Below are positions 23,713 to 31,485 of a stretch of DNA of 54,022 nt, in pieces. This stretch comes from Mycobacterium sp. (GTDB lineage Bacteria > Actinomycetota > Actinomycetes > Mycobacteriales > Mycobacteriaceae). The stretch covers positions 1 through 54,022 of the forward strand of contig JAOPUT010000168.1 in assembly GCA_025963385.1 (NCBI GenBank), in the 5' to 3' direction. The notes under the pieces are model-generated. The model was not told where the DNA came from, searched no databases, and saw nothing but the letters and a program-made list of their open reading frames with translations. Positions within the stretch are counted from its first letter, which is position 1; each line of letters starts with the position of its first letter. The position numbers and the translations under genes are program-made.

Positions 23713-24900
23713 GTGGATTTCTCGAGAGTCGAGCTCTGCGAGGAGGATCAGGCGTTTCTCGACGAGGCGCGCGCGTTTCTGGCCGAGCAGGTGACCGACG
23801 ACGTCCTGCGTCGCAATCGCGAGACCGGCGACAACTTCGACGAGGGCGTCCATCTGGCGCTCGGTGCCGCCGGCTACATCTCCGGTGAGTGGCATGCCGG
23901 ATCCGACGGCGGGTTCAACCGGGTGCGCAACCGCCTGTGGCAGCTCGAGAAACGTCGCTCCCACGTTCCGTTTGTGACCGCAGGCACCACCGCGATGATC
24001 GCGAAGTCGGTGGCGAAGTTCGCCCACCCCGAGATTCGCGATGAGGTCCTGTCCGGCGTGTTCAGCGGCCGGGTGCGGCTGTGCCTCGGCTACACCGAAC
24101 CCGACGGCGGTTCGGACATCGCGACATGCAAGACCCGCGCGGCCCGCGACGGCGACACCTGGGTCATCAATGGTTCGAAGATGTTCACCACCGGAGCACA
24201 CAACTGCCAGTACGTCTTCCTCATCACCAACACGGATCCCGATGCGCCAAAGCACAAGAGCCTGACCATGTTCCTGGTGCCGCTCGACCTGCCGGGTATC
24301 GAGATCCAGGGTATCCGCACCGTCGACGGCGATCGTACGAACATCGTCTACTACAGCGACGTCCGCGTAGACGACAAGTACCGCCTCGGCGAGGTCAACG
24401 GTGGCTGGACGGTGCTGCGGGAACCGCTGAACGCCGAGCACGGTGCCGTCGACGCGAGCGCCGATGGGCTGCAGGACGTTTCGATCATGATGCATCAGGG
24501 CGGTTTCATGGTGACGGCCTGCGACAAGGCCGCTGCCGTCGCGGGGACTCCGGATGCCACTGGCCGCAGGCCCGTCGACGACGGATCGGTCGCCTATCGC
24601 CTGGGCCGCAGCATCGCCCGCATGGAGGTGGCGATCAGCACGCCCAACATCTTCGGCAGGGTCGCACTGGCGCAGACCATGCGCGACGTCTCCCCGGATC
24701 TTATGGACATCCTCGGCACGGCGTCCTCGCTCCCGGCCGCAACCGACGGCGCGATCGACGACGGCGCCGCCGAGTACGTCTACCGCTTCGCCCCACTGGT
24801 CGGCATCTATGGCGGGACGCTCGAGGTGTTCCGGAACATGATCGCGCAGTACGTGTTAGGCCTCGGCAAGCCCAACTACTCACCGCCGAAGAAGGGGTGA
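23713..24900 (+). CDS. acyl-CoA dehydrogenase, large/alpha-type subunit
   Basis: A 395-residue acyl-CoA dehydrogenase with LGYTEPDGGSDIATC, INGSKMFTTGAH and the C-terminal YGGTLEVFRNMIAQ, the signature seen in FadE26/FadE29-type subunits, where Gly replaces Glu of the common YEGT segment. The GTG at 23713 has AGGAGG upstream. Pairs with the preceding subunit. It ends the cluster: a strong nested hairpin lies just after the stop. Confidence 0.92.
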   Translation: MDFSRVELCEEDQAFLDEARAFLAEQVTDDVLRRNRETGDNFDEGVHLALGAAGYISGEWHAGSDGGFNRVRNRLWQLEKRRSHVPFVTAGTTAMIAKSVAKFAHPEIRDEVLSGVFSGRVRLCLGYTEPDGGSDIATCKTRAARDGDTWVINGSKMFTTGAHNCQYVFLITNTDPDAPKHKSLTMFLVPLDLPGIEIQGIRTVDGDRTNIVYYSDVRVDDKYRLGEVNGGWTVLREPLNAEHGAVDASADGLQDVSIMMHQGGFMVTACDKAAAVAGTPDATGRRPVDDGSVAYRLGRSIARMEVAISTPNIFGRVALAQTMRDVSPDLMDILGTASSLPAATDGAIDDGAAEYVYRFAPLVGIYGGTLEVFRNMIAQYVLGLGKPNYSPPKKG

Positions 24901-24909
24901 GCCGCAGCG

Positions 24910-24961
24910 AACGTGCGGCCACGGCGCGAATTTGGCCGAAATCGCGCCATGGGCGCACGTT
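24910..24961 (+). terminator. nested hairpin after the catabolic cluster
   Basis: Outer arms AACGTGCG (24910-24917) and CGCACGTT (24954-24961) enclose inner arms GGCGCGA (24923-24929) and TCGCGCC (24942-24948). The structure begins 10 bp after the dehydrogenase stop. There is no U-tract, as is usual for mycobacterial terminators. Confidence 0.6.
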
Positions 24962-24997
24962 GGGCGAGTTGTCGGTCGCATTCGGCACACTGCGGCG

Positions 24998-25960
24998 ATG
25001 GGGGGACCGTTCATCGGTAGTGAGGCGCTTGCAACGGGCAAGATGACCCGTCACCAGTTGCGCCGCGCGTACACCGCGGTCCACCCCGACGTGTACGTAC
25101 CTGCGGGCACGCGTCTCTGCGCGACGACCCGAGCAGCGGCCGCGTGGTTGTGGTCTGGCCGCTCGGGGGTGGTGGCCGGTCGTTCTGCCTCAGCGCTGCA
25201 CGGTGCCAAGTGGGTGGACGACGACGCACCGGCGCCGCTCCTCCATCGGAATCGTCGGCCGCCCAACGGGATCGAGACCTGGTCCGACCGCTACGAAGGC
25301 GACGAGGTCCAGACCATCCGCGGGATGGCCGTGACCACGCCTGAGCGTACGGCATTGGACCTCGCGTGCCGACTACCCTTCGACGACGCCGTCGCAGCGA
25401 TCGACGCACTCGCTCGTGCGACCCGCATCGACATGGCGGACGTCGATCTTTTGGCCCGGCGCTACCGTGGCAGGCGGGTCATCCGACGGGCCCGTCAGGT
25501 GTTGGAACTCGTGGATGCGGGGGCAGAGTCTCCGCAGGAGACCAGGCTTCGGCTGCTGTACATCAGAGCCGGCTTCCCGAGACCCGAGACCCAGATTCCG
25601 GTCTGCGACGAGTACGGCCAGTTGGTCGCGGTCCTCGACATGGGTTGGCGCGACGTCATGGTCGGTGTCGACTACGAAGGCGAGCACCATCGGCTCAGCA
25701 GGCGACAGTTCAACCGCGACATTAGACGCTTCGATCAGGTGACCGAACTCGGATGGACGGACGTGCGCGTCACCGTCGAGGACCCCGACGCCGTCATCAT
25801 CGACCGCACCCGGCGCGCATTCGAACGACGTGGCGTCTCGGTGAATGCGCCGGGCGAGGTGGCTACACCGCGTCGAAGGTCACCGGAAGCACGTTCGGCG
25901 ACCGGAAGGGCTGACCGTGTATGTGCGGGTCGCCGTCGTCGAGCAGGCGAACGTTGGTGA
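24998..25960 (+). CDS. DUF559/AbiEi-like protein with a restriction-endonuclease-like C-terminal fold
   Basis: A 320-residue protein of a type common in mycobacterial accessory DNA. The N-terminus (FIGSEALATGKMTRHQLRR, VHPDVYVPAG) resembles the winged-helix start of AbiEi-like antitoxin proteins. The C-terminal part (PQETRLRLLYIRAGFP, AVLDMGWRDVMVGVDYEGEHH) resembles the Vsr/DUF559 nuclease fold, with Asp and Glu in the right spacing for metal binding. No toxin partner is adjacent. The ATG at 24998 fits the family N-terminus. The last about 35 residues are Arg-rich and may be unstructured. Function unknown; defence or DNA processing is only a guess. Confidence 0.7.
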   Translation: MGGPFIGSEALATGKMTRHQLRRAYTAVHPDVYVPAGTRLCATTRAAAAWLWSGRSGVVAGRSASALHGAKWVDDDAPAPLLHRNRRPPNGIETWSDRYEGDEVQTIRGMAVTTPERTALDLACRLPFDDAVAAIDALARATRIDMADVDLLARRYRGRRVIRRARQVLELVDAGAESPQETRLRLLYIRAGFPRPETQIPVCDEYGQLVAVLDMGWRDVMVGVDYEGEHHRLSRRQFNRDIRRFDQVTELGWTDVRVTVEDPDAVIIDRTRRAFERRGVSVNAPGEVATPRRRSPEARSATGRADRVCAGRRRRAGERW

Positions 25961-26008
25961 GCCGGGTCAGCAGGCGCGGCTGCCCCGACCCCGCTCGCGC
26001 CGACTACT

Positions 26009-26025
26009 GTAAGAGTTACGGTAAC
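26009..26025. promoter_or_regulatory. overlapping palindromes upstream of the esterase operon
   Basis: GTAAGAGTTAC (26009-26019) and GTTACGGTAAC (26015-26025) are overlapping inverted repeats that share the GTTAC half-site. They lie 56 bp before the carboxylesterase start and are good candidates for an operator and a -10 region. Confidence 0.4.
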
Positions 26026-26080
26026 ACGGGGTCCGCGCCGGTCAGCGGGCTCGAGAAGCCCGCGAAGAGCTGGAGAGAGC

Positions 26081-27613
26081 GTGATCGAACCGATGGTGCG
26101 CGTGCCGACGACGGCCGGCGTCGTGCAGGGTTTCGCGCGCAACGGCATCGCCAGGTGGCGCGCCATTCCCTATGCGCGACCACCGCTCGGGCCGTTGCGA
26201 CTCCGTGCCCCTCGGCCCCCGCTGCCATGGCGTGGGGCGCGGTTCTGCGACGAGTTCGCGAACTGCGCGCCGCAGGATCCCCGGTACGCGATGCTGAGTC
26301 CCGGAGTCAGGCAGTCGATGGGGGAGGATTGCCTGACCCTCAACGTGGTCACGACGGTCGACGCCGCGGACGCGTCCGACGGGCCGCGGCCGGTGATGGT
26401 CTTCGTCCACGGTGGCGGCTACATGTTCGGCAGTTCGGCGACCGGGATCTACGACGGTGCGGCCCTGGCCCGCCGCGGCTGCGTGTACGTGTCGGCGAAC
26501 TATCGGCTCGGTGCACTCGGATGCCTTGATCTGTCCTCGCTTTCGACTCCCGAGCATCCCATCGACGCCAATCTGTTCCTCCGTGACCTCGTCATGGCGC
26601 TGCAGTGGGTAAGGGACAACATCGCGGCATTCGGCGGGGACCCGGACAACGTCACCATCTTCGGAGAGAGCGCAGGAGCGCATGCCGTCGCGACGCTGCT
26701 GGCGGTACCGGAAGCCGCAGGCCTGTTCCATCGGGCGATCTCGGAGAGCCCGCCGGGAGGACTCATCCGAGACGTCGACGCGGCCGCGGAACAGGCACGG
26801 CGTTTCGTCAAACGGCTCGGAGCCGATCCCGCCGACGGCGCCAGGGCCGTGCTGACCGCTCGACCGTCGCAGCTCGTCAGGACGCTTGAGGGCCTGATGC
26901 TCGAGACCATCGAGAAGGCGCCCGACTCGTTCGGAATCGGGGCCACGTCGGGCGCCGATTACCTGCCCGTGGAGCCGACCGAGGCCATGACGACCGGTCG
27001 GGCGCACCGGGTGCCGTTGATCATCGGCAGCAATGCCAAGGAAGCCAGCCTCTTCGCCAGGTTCATGGATCACCTGCCGACGAACGAGCGGGTCATCGAG
27101 CGGCTGCTCGCGGGTATGGAACCCGCAGCGGCGCAACGCATGCGGGCGGCCTACCCGGGCTACCCGCATCGCGAGGCATGCCTCGCGTTCGGCAGCGACT
27201 TCACCTTCGGGCAGCACGCCTGGCAGTTCGCGGAGGCGCACGCCACGCATGCTCCGACATTCATGTACCGCTACGACTACGCGCCGAGGACCATGGCCTG
27301 GTCGGGCTTCGGCGCCACGCACGCCAGCGAGCTGCTCGCCGTGTTCGACGTGTACTCGACCCGGCTGGGGTCGATGCTGACCGTGGCGGGAGACCGGCGC
27401 TCGGCTCGTGACGTCAGCCGGGACGTGCAACGGCGTTGGCGGTCGTTCAGCCGGACGGGTGTGCCGGGGGAGGACTGGCCGCCCTACTCCCCGTCCGACC
27501 GCGCGACGATGATCTTCGATCGGCGCTCACGGGTCGAGTACGACCCCACTCCTGCCCGTCGGCAGGCATGGGCAGACGTCGGCCGCGCGCGACGCAGCGA
27601 GGGTCGTCGATGA
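26081..27613 (+). CDS. type B carboxylesterase (LipT/PnbA-like)
   Basis: A 510-residue alpha/beta hydrolase that would cleave carboxylic esters. The oxyanion hole is FVHGGGYMFG (about residue 110), the nucleophile Ser lies in FGESAGAHA (about 200), and the His comes late (ATHASELLAVF, about 415). The N-terminal GVVQGFARNGIARWRAIPYA block is a carboxylesterase hallmark. No signal peptide, so cytosolic. The GTG at 26081 has GGAGAG upstream. It leads a three-gene operon joined by 4-bp overlaps, suggesting it frees an alcohol or acid used by the F420-type oxidoreductase downstream. Confidence 0.92.
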   Translation: MIEPMVRVPTTAGVVQGFARNGIARWRAIPYARPPLGPLRLRAPRPPLPWRGARFCDEFANCAPQDPRYAMLSPGVRQSMGEDCLTLNVVTTVDAADASDGPRPVMVFVHGGGYMFGSSATGIYDGAALARRGCVYVSANYRLGALGCLDLSSLSTPEHPIDANLFLRDLVMALQWVRDNIAAFGGDPDNVTIFGESAGAHAVATLLAVPEAAGLFHRAISESPPGGLIRDVDAAAEQARRFVKRLGADPADGARAVLTARPSQLVRTLEGLMLETIEKAPDSFGIGATSGADYLPVEPTEAMTTGRAHRVPLIIGSNAKEASLFARFMDHLPTNERVIERLLAGMEPAAAQRMRAAYPGYPHREACLAFGSDFTFGQHAWQFAEAHATHAPTFMYRYDYAPRTMAWSGFGATHASELLAVFDVYSTRLGSMLTVAGDRRSARDVSRDVQRRWRSFSRTGVPGEDWPPYSPSDRATMIFDRRSRVEYDPTPARRQAWADVGRARRSEGRR

Positions 27614-27981
27614 CCCGCACCGCTCGGGAAGTGGTGGAGGCCTACAACTTCGAACTCTGGAACCAGAAGAGATTCGAGTTGGCCGAGGAGTTGATCGCCG
27701 ACACCATGATCCGGCACGACGTCGGCGAATCACGCACTTTGACGAGGGCCGAAGCGCTCAAGCGGGTGACGGATACGTGGGCCGAGATGGACTCGTTGCG
27801 GTTCGACCTCGACCTCGTCATCGACGGAGGTGACGGGGAACACGTCGCCATGGTGTGGAATTCGACCATGACCAAGGGCGACGACGAGGTGAAGGTGGCG
27901 AGCATCGAGGTGTTCCGTGTGGTCGATGGGCAGATCGTCGAAGTCTGGAATTGCGGTTACAAGCTGGGAGTGTGGGCATGA
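27610..27981 (+). CDS. SnoaL-like/NTF2-fold protein
   Basis: A 123-residue small alpha-beta barrel of the SnoaL/NTF2 type, a fold used by cyclases, isomerases and many uncharacterised small-molecule-binding proteins. It starts with the usual helix (AREVVEAYNFELWNQKRFELAEELIA) and ends with VASIEVFRVVDGQIVEVW. The ATG overlaps the esterase stop (ATGA), and its own stop overlaps the next ATG. Likely acts on the same metabolite as its partners. Confidence 0.85.
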   Translation: MTRTAREVVEAYNFELWNQKRFELAEELIADTMIRHDVGESRTLTRAEALKRVTDTWAEMDSLRFDLDLVIDGGDGEHVAMVWNSTMTKGDDEVKVASIEVFRVVDGQIVEVWNCGYKLGVWA

Positions 27982-29021
27982 CGGGTCGGGTCCTCGATGA
28001 ACTGGGTTACTACCTGTTGGCCGGTGCAGGTGGTGAGGGTCCTGCGTCGCTGATGGAGGAGGCACGCCGCGGCGAGGAACTCGGCTTCGGCACCGCGTTC
28101 ATCTCCGAGCGGTGGAACGTCAAGGAGGCCTCGTCATTGGTGGGCGCGGCCTGCGCGGTGACCACTCGCATGCAGATCGCCACCGCGGCGACCAATCACA
28201 ACACCCGTCACCCGCTGATCACCGGATCGTGGGCCACCACCATGCATCGACTGTCCGGGGGACGGTTCACGCTCGGCATCGGTCGCGGGATCGCGGCGAT
28301 GTACGACGCCTTCGGGGTGCCCGCCGTGACCACCGCCCAGATGGAGGACTTCGCTCAGGTCATGCGAAGGCTTTGGCACGGGGAGGTGGTGTTCAACCAC
28401 GATGGTCCGATCGGCAAGTACCAGGTGCTGTTCCTCGATCCCGACTTCGACGAGGACATCCGGCTGGGCCTGGTGGCCTTCGGTCCGCAGACGCTGGCGC
28501 TGGGCGGACGCGAGTTCGACGACGTCATACTGCACACCTACTTCACGCCGGAAACCCTGCAGCGCAGCGTGAGGACGGTCAAGGAGGCAGCCGAGAAGGC
28601 GGGCCGCGACCCGGACGCAGTGAAGGTGTGGTCCTGCTTCGCGACCGTCGGCGACCACCTCCCGGAGCACCTGCGGTTGAAGAAGACCGTCGCACGGCTG
28701 GCCACCTACCTCCAGGGCTACGGCGACCTGCTGGTGTCGACGAATGGGTGGGATCCCGCTGTGCTGCAACGCTTCCGAGAGGATCCTGTGGTGACGTCGA
28801 TACCCGGCGGAATCGACCACAAGGCCACGGCCGAGCAGATAGAGCACATCGCGACACTGATCCCCGACGAATGGCTCGAACCGTCGGCGACGGGAACGGC
28901 GCAGCAGTGCGTCGACCGCATCCGCAAGGAGTTCGACTACGGCGCCGATGCCCTGATCATGCACGGCGCCACGCCCGACGAACTCGAACCGATCGTCACG
29001 GCATACCGGGCGGGTGACTAA
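27978..29021 (+). CDS. F420-dependent-type LLM oxidoreductase
   Basis: A 347-residue luciferase-like monooxygenase-fold protein of the F420 group. Typical elements are the N-terminal barrel strand ([21 protein letters not shown]), ARRGEELGFGTAFISERWNVKEA, LGIGRGIAAMYDAFGVP for cofactor phosphate binding, and the C-terminal GADALIMHGATPDELEPIV. Members use F420 or FMN to reduce or oxidise small molecules; mycobacteria are rich in F420 enzymes. Its ATG overlaps the SnoaL stop by 4 bp. The stop overlaps the convergent sigma-like gene by 4 bp. Confidence 0.9.
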   Translation: MTGRVLDELGYYLLAGAGGEGPASLMEEARRGEELGFGTAFISERWNVKEASSLVGAACAVTTRMQIATAATNHNTRHPLITGSWATTMHRLSGGRFTLGIGRGIAAMYDAFGVPAVTTAQMEDFAQVMRRLWHGEVVFNHDGPIGKYQVLFLDPDFDEDIRLGLVAFGPQTLALGGREFDDVILHTYFTPETLQRSVRTVKEAAEKAGRDPDAVKVWSCFATVGDHLPEHLRLKKTVARLATYLQGYGDLLVSTNGWDPAVLQRFREDPVVTSIPGGIDHKATAEQIEHIATLIPDEWLEPSATGTAQQCVDRIRKEFDYGADALIMHGATPDELEPIVTAYRAGD

Positions 29022-29245
29022 GGGCTACCGCGAAGTCGGTGCAGTGCATCGTGCAACCGGAGCTTGACCACGTCACGGGGCAGGCCCAAGCGGCAGGCGA
29101 TCCGTTCGACGGTCCAGCTCAGGACATGCGCGTGGAAGAGGACTTCACGTTCCTCCACAGGCAACAGCATCATCGCCTCCGCGATCCGTCGCCGATCCTC
29201 CGGCGGTCCGCGTCGACTATCTCCGGACCGTTGGGGCATTCTCAT
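29018..29245 (-). CDS. stand-alone sigma-factor region 4-like DNA-binding protein
   Basis: A 75-residue protein that is essentially sigma-70 region 4: MMLLPVEEREVLFHAHVL, then VERIACRLGLPRDVVKLRLHDALHRLRG, a full helix-turn-helix of the type that contacts -35 elements. Region 2 is absent, so it is not a complete sigma factor. It could be a decayed ECF sigma gene or a small regulator. The start is uncertain: ATG 29245, ATG 29239 (GGGAG 8 bp upstream) or a start at 29281. Its stop overlaps that of the F420 oxidoreductase (convergent). It lies downstream of the type III PKS and methyltransferase genes on the same strand. Confidence 0.65.
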   Translation of the reverse strand: MRMPQRSGDSRRGPPEDRRRIAEAMMLLPVEEREVLFHAHVLSWTVERIACRLGLPRDVVKLRLHDALHRLRGSP

Positions 29246-29308
29246 GACTCCCAACGTGCCGACCGAAGCGTCCCGCGTCATTGCAGCTAGCAGGCATTGC
29301 CGACCTCG

Positions 29309-29812
29309 TCAGGCGTACCCCAGCGCCCTGTTCTCGGTGCGGATCCTGACCGTGAGCACGAGGGCGTTGGCGGACGTGAAGGCAACGGCGGTGAGCCATG
29401 CCGAATGCACCAGCGGAAGCGCCGTCACCTCCGCGACGACGGCCACGTAGTTGGGGTGGTGCAGCCACCGATATGGTCCCCGACGCACCAGCGGCGCGTC
29501 GGGAATCACGATCACCCGCGGGTTCCAATGTTTGCCCAGAACCGTTGCGCACCACCACCGGGTGACGGTGCTGAGCATCACGACCACCAGCATCGGCCAG
29601 CCCAGCCACGGCAGGAACGGACGGTGCAGTGCCCATACCTCCACCACGCAGCCGACCAGCAGAAGCATGTGCATCGCCACCATCGCCGGGTAGTGACCAC
29701 GGCCGAACTCCTTGCCGCCCTGCGCAATCGACCACGCCGCGTTGCGGCGGGAGACCGCGAGTTCGACCAACCGCTCGAGACCCACCGCGAGGATGAACAG
29801 GTAGTAGTACAC
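29309..29812 (-). CDS. ICMT-like membrane methyltransferase (SrsB type)
   Basis: A 167-residue integral membrane protein with about four hydrophobic segments and the C-terminal catalytic block of isoprenylcysteine carboxyl methyltransferases (GPYRWLHHPNYVAVVAEV, then an ENRALGYA tail). In Streptomyces the srs operon couples a type III PKS with a methyltransferase of this family (SrsB) that methylates phenolic lipids; here the gene follows a type III PKS by 8 bp. The GTG at 29812 is chosen for that spacing. Product likely a methylated alkylresorcinol- or pyrone-type lipid, by analogy. Confidence 0.82.
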   Translation of the reverse strand: MYYYLFILAVGLERLVELAVSRRNAAWSIAQGGKEFGRGHYPAMVAMHMLLLVGCVVEVWALHRPFLPWLGWPMLVVVMLSTVTRWWCATVLGKHWNPRVIVIPDAPLVRRGPYRWLHHPNYVAVVAEVTALPLVHSAWLTAVAFTSANALVLTVRIRTENRALGYA

Positions 29813-29820
29813 GGCGATCC

Positions 29821-30927
29821 CTACCAGCTCAACAGAAGCAGTTCGAAGCTGAAACCCGGACCCATCGCCAGCATCACGCCGAGGGAACCCTTCGGGGGTT
29901 GCCCGGCAATGGTCCGGCCAAGGACGTCGAGTACCGACGCCGACGAGATGTTGCCGTGCTCCCGCATGGAGTCCCAGCTGTGGACGAGCGCTTCCGACGG
30001 CATGCCGATCGCGTTCTCGATCGCATCGATGACCTTGGGGCCGCCTGGATGGCAGATCCACGTGGCGATGTCGCCCGTGCGCAACCCGTGGTCGGCGAGA
30101 AACCGGTCGACCTCCTCGCACAGGTAGTCGTCGGCCATCTTCGGCACGTCCTTCGACAGCACGAGGCCGAATCCGCTGGAGCCGACCTTCCATCCCATGA
30201 CGTCGACGGTGTCGGGAAAGAGCCTGCTGCGGGTCGCGAGCAACGTCGGGCCAGGGGGCGTCGATGGTCCGTGCGCCACCCGGTCGGCCCCGGTGGCGAT
30301 CACCGATGCCGCGCCGTCGCCGAACAGGCACACTCCGATGAGCGCCGGGATGGACGTGTCGTCGGGTTGCAGGGTGAGCGAACACAGTTCGACCGACAAC
30401 AGCGCGGCGACATGGCTGGGGAACCCGCGCAGGTAGTCGTGGACACGCGCCATCCCGGCGGCACCCGCGACACATCCCAGCCCGAACAGCGGGATACGCT
30501 TCACGTCGGGCCGCAGACCGATCTTCGAGGCGATTCGGGCATCGACAGTCGGAACCGCCACGCCCGTGCTCGACACCATGACGATGGCGTCGACCTCGTC
30601 GGGACGGATGTTCGCCGCGTCGAGGGCCGACTGCAGCGCCTGTTGACCCAATTCGGTGGCGACCTCGAGGTAGGCGTCGTTCGCCTCGGTGAACCCGGAC
30701 ATCGTCGGATAGCGCGAGAGTGGCAGTGCGAGGTTGCGGTAGTCCACCCCGCTCGTCTGGGCGAACCGCATGAACTCCGGCCCTCCCACCTTCGTCAGGA
30801 CGCGGGCGACGTCGTCCTGGTGGTAGCGGTGTGGGGTGAACGCCACCCCGGTGCCTGCAATGCTCGGTGCGCCGGTCCTACTGAATGCCAGGAGGTCCGC
30901 TGATTTGGTATGCGTTTCATTCGTCAT
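29821..30927 (-). CDS. type III polyketide synthase (chalcone synthase-like)
   Basis: A 368-residue homodimeric ketosynthase-fold enzyme that extends an acyl-CoA starter with malonyl units. The Cys-His-Asn triad is present: Cys in FGLGCVAGAAG, His in WICHPGGPKVID, Asn in EHGNISSASVL. The terminal GFSFELLLL is family-typical. Mycobacterial relatives (Pks10, Pks11, Pks18) make alkylpyrones and related lipids. I used the ATG at 30927, although GAGGG is only 2 bases upstream; the frame is open to 31053 without recognisable sequence. Forms an operon with the ICMT-like methyltransferase. Confidence 0.92.
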   Translation of the reverse strand: MTNETHTKSADLLAFSRTGAPSIAGTGVAFTPHRYHQDDVARVLTKVGGPEFMRFAQTSGVDYRNLALPLSRYPTMSGFTEANDAYLEVATELGQQALQSALDAANIRPDEVDAIVMVSSTGVAVPTVDARIASKIGLRPDVKRIPLFGLGCVAGAAGMARVHDYLRGFPSHVAALLSVELCSLTLQPDDTSIPALIGVCLFGDGAASVIATGADRVAHGPSTPPGPTLLATRSRLFPDTVDVMGWKVGSSGFGLVLSKDVPKMADDYLCEEVDRFLADHGLRTGDIATWICHPGGPKVIDAIENAIGMPSEALVHSWDSMREHGNISSASVLDVLGRTIAGQPPKGSLGVMLAMGPGFSFELLLLSW

Positions 30928-31086
30928 ACCCTCGATGACGGGCTGTGGTCGTCGAGGGTTCGAACAATCCGGTTTATGTGAAGCAAAACACCATTCCGCT
31001 AGACGGGAATAACTACGAATTGCCTTACTAAAAGGTGGTTTTCGATAGATCAAGGCTGGTATTCAGCTGAATTCTCGCTGGCGAAT

Positions 31087-31485
31087 TCATGTGGAAATCG
31101 CCGGACTGCCACGCCTCCACACCAGCCGCGCGTGCGTCGTGGTGCCCGCCGCGTCCATGGTGGTCGCCGACAGCGTCAGCAGATCGCCGTCGACCTGCGC
31201 CCGCCGAAACTGCGGCCGCGCCAACAGCTCCGGCATCATCGACATGGTCACGTCGTGGTGGACCGTGGACGTCTGCTCGTCGACGATGAATCGGCCGCCG
31301 TACGCGACGTACTCGTCGAAATTCGCCTTGGACAACTGCGCCGACATGAAACCGTCTGCGGTGTAGAGGATCAGGCCACGCGGTGACGTGCCGAGCGGGT
31401 GTCGCTCGGCGCCGGTGACGCCATCGGCGGCGACGAACGACGCCAGTTCCCACGCGCCGAGGAGGGCATCCCGCAGGGAACTCAC
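31087..31485 (-). CDS. lipocalin-like domain protein
   Basis: A 132-residue protein of the lipocalin-like (Lipocalin_5) type: LLGAWELASF at the start, PRGLILYTADGFMSAQLS in the middle and a barrel-closing LVWRRG at the end. Such proteins are found beside CoA-ester or polyketide enzymes and are presumed to bind small hydrophobic molecules. The GTG overlaps the carboxylase stop (GTGA, 31482-31485), so the two are translated together. No signal peptide. Confidence 0.8.
   Translation of the reverse strand: MSSLRDALLGAWELASFVAADGVTGAERHPLGTSPRGLILYTADGFMSAQLSKANFDEYVAYGGRFIVDEQTSTVHHDVTMSMMPELLARPQFRRAQVDGDLLTLSATTMDAAGTTTHARLVWRRGSPAIST

Noticed and set aside
26042..27430. 462-codon open frame on the minus strand
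   Set aside because: Antisense to the carboxylesterase, whose catalytic motifs are intact; the product is Arg/His-rich without family features.
29297..30127. 276-codon plus-strand frame
   Set aside because: Antisense to the methyltransferase and the type III PKS, both well supported.
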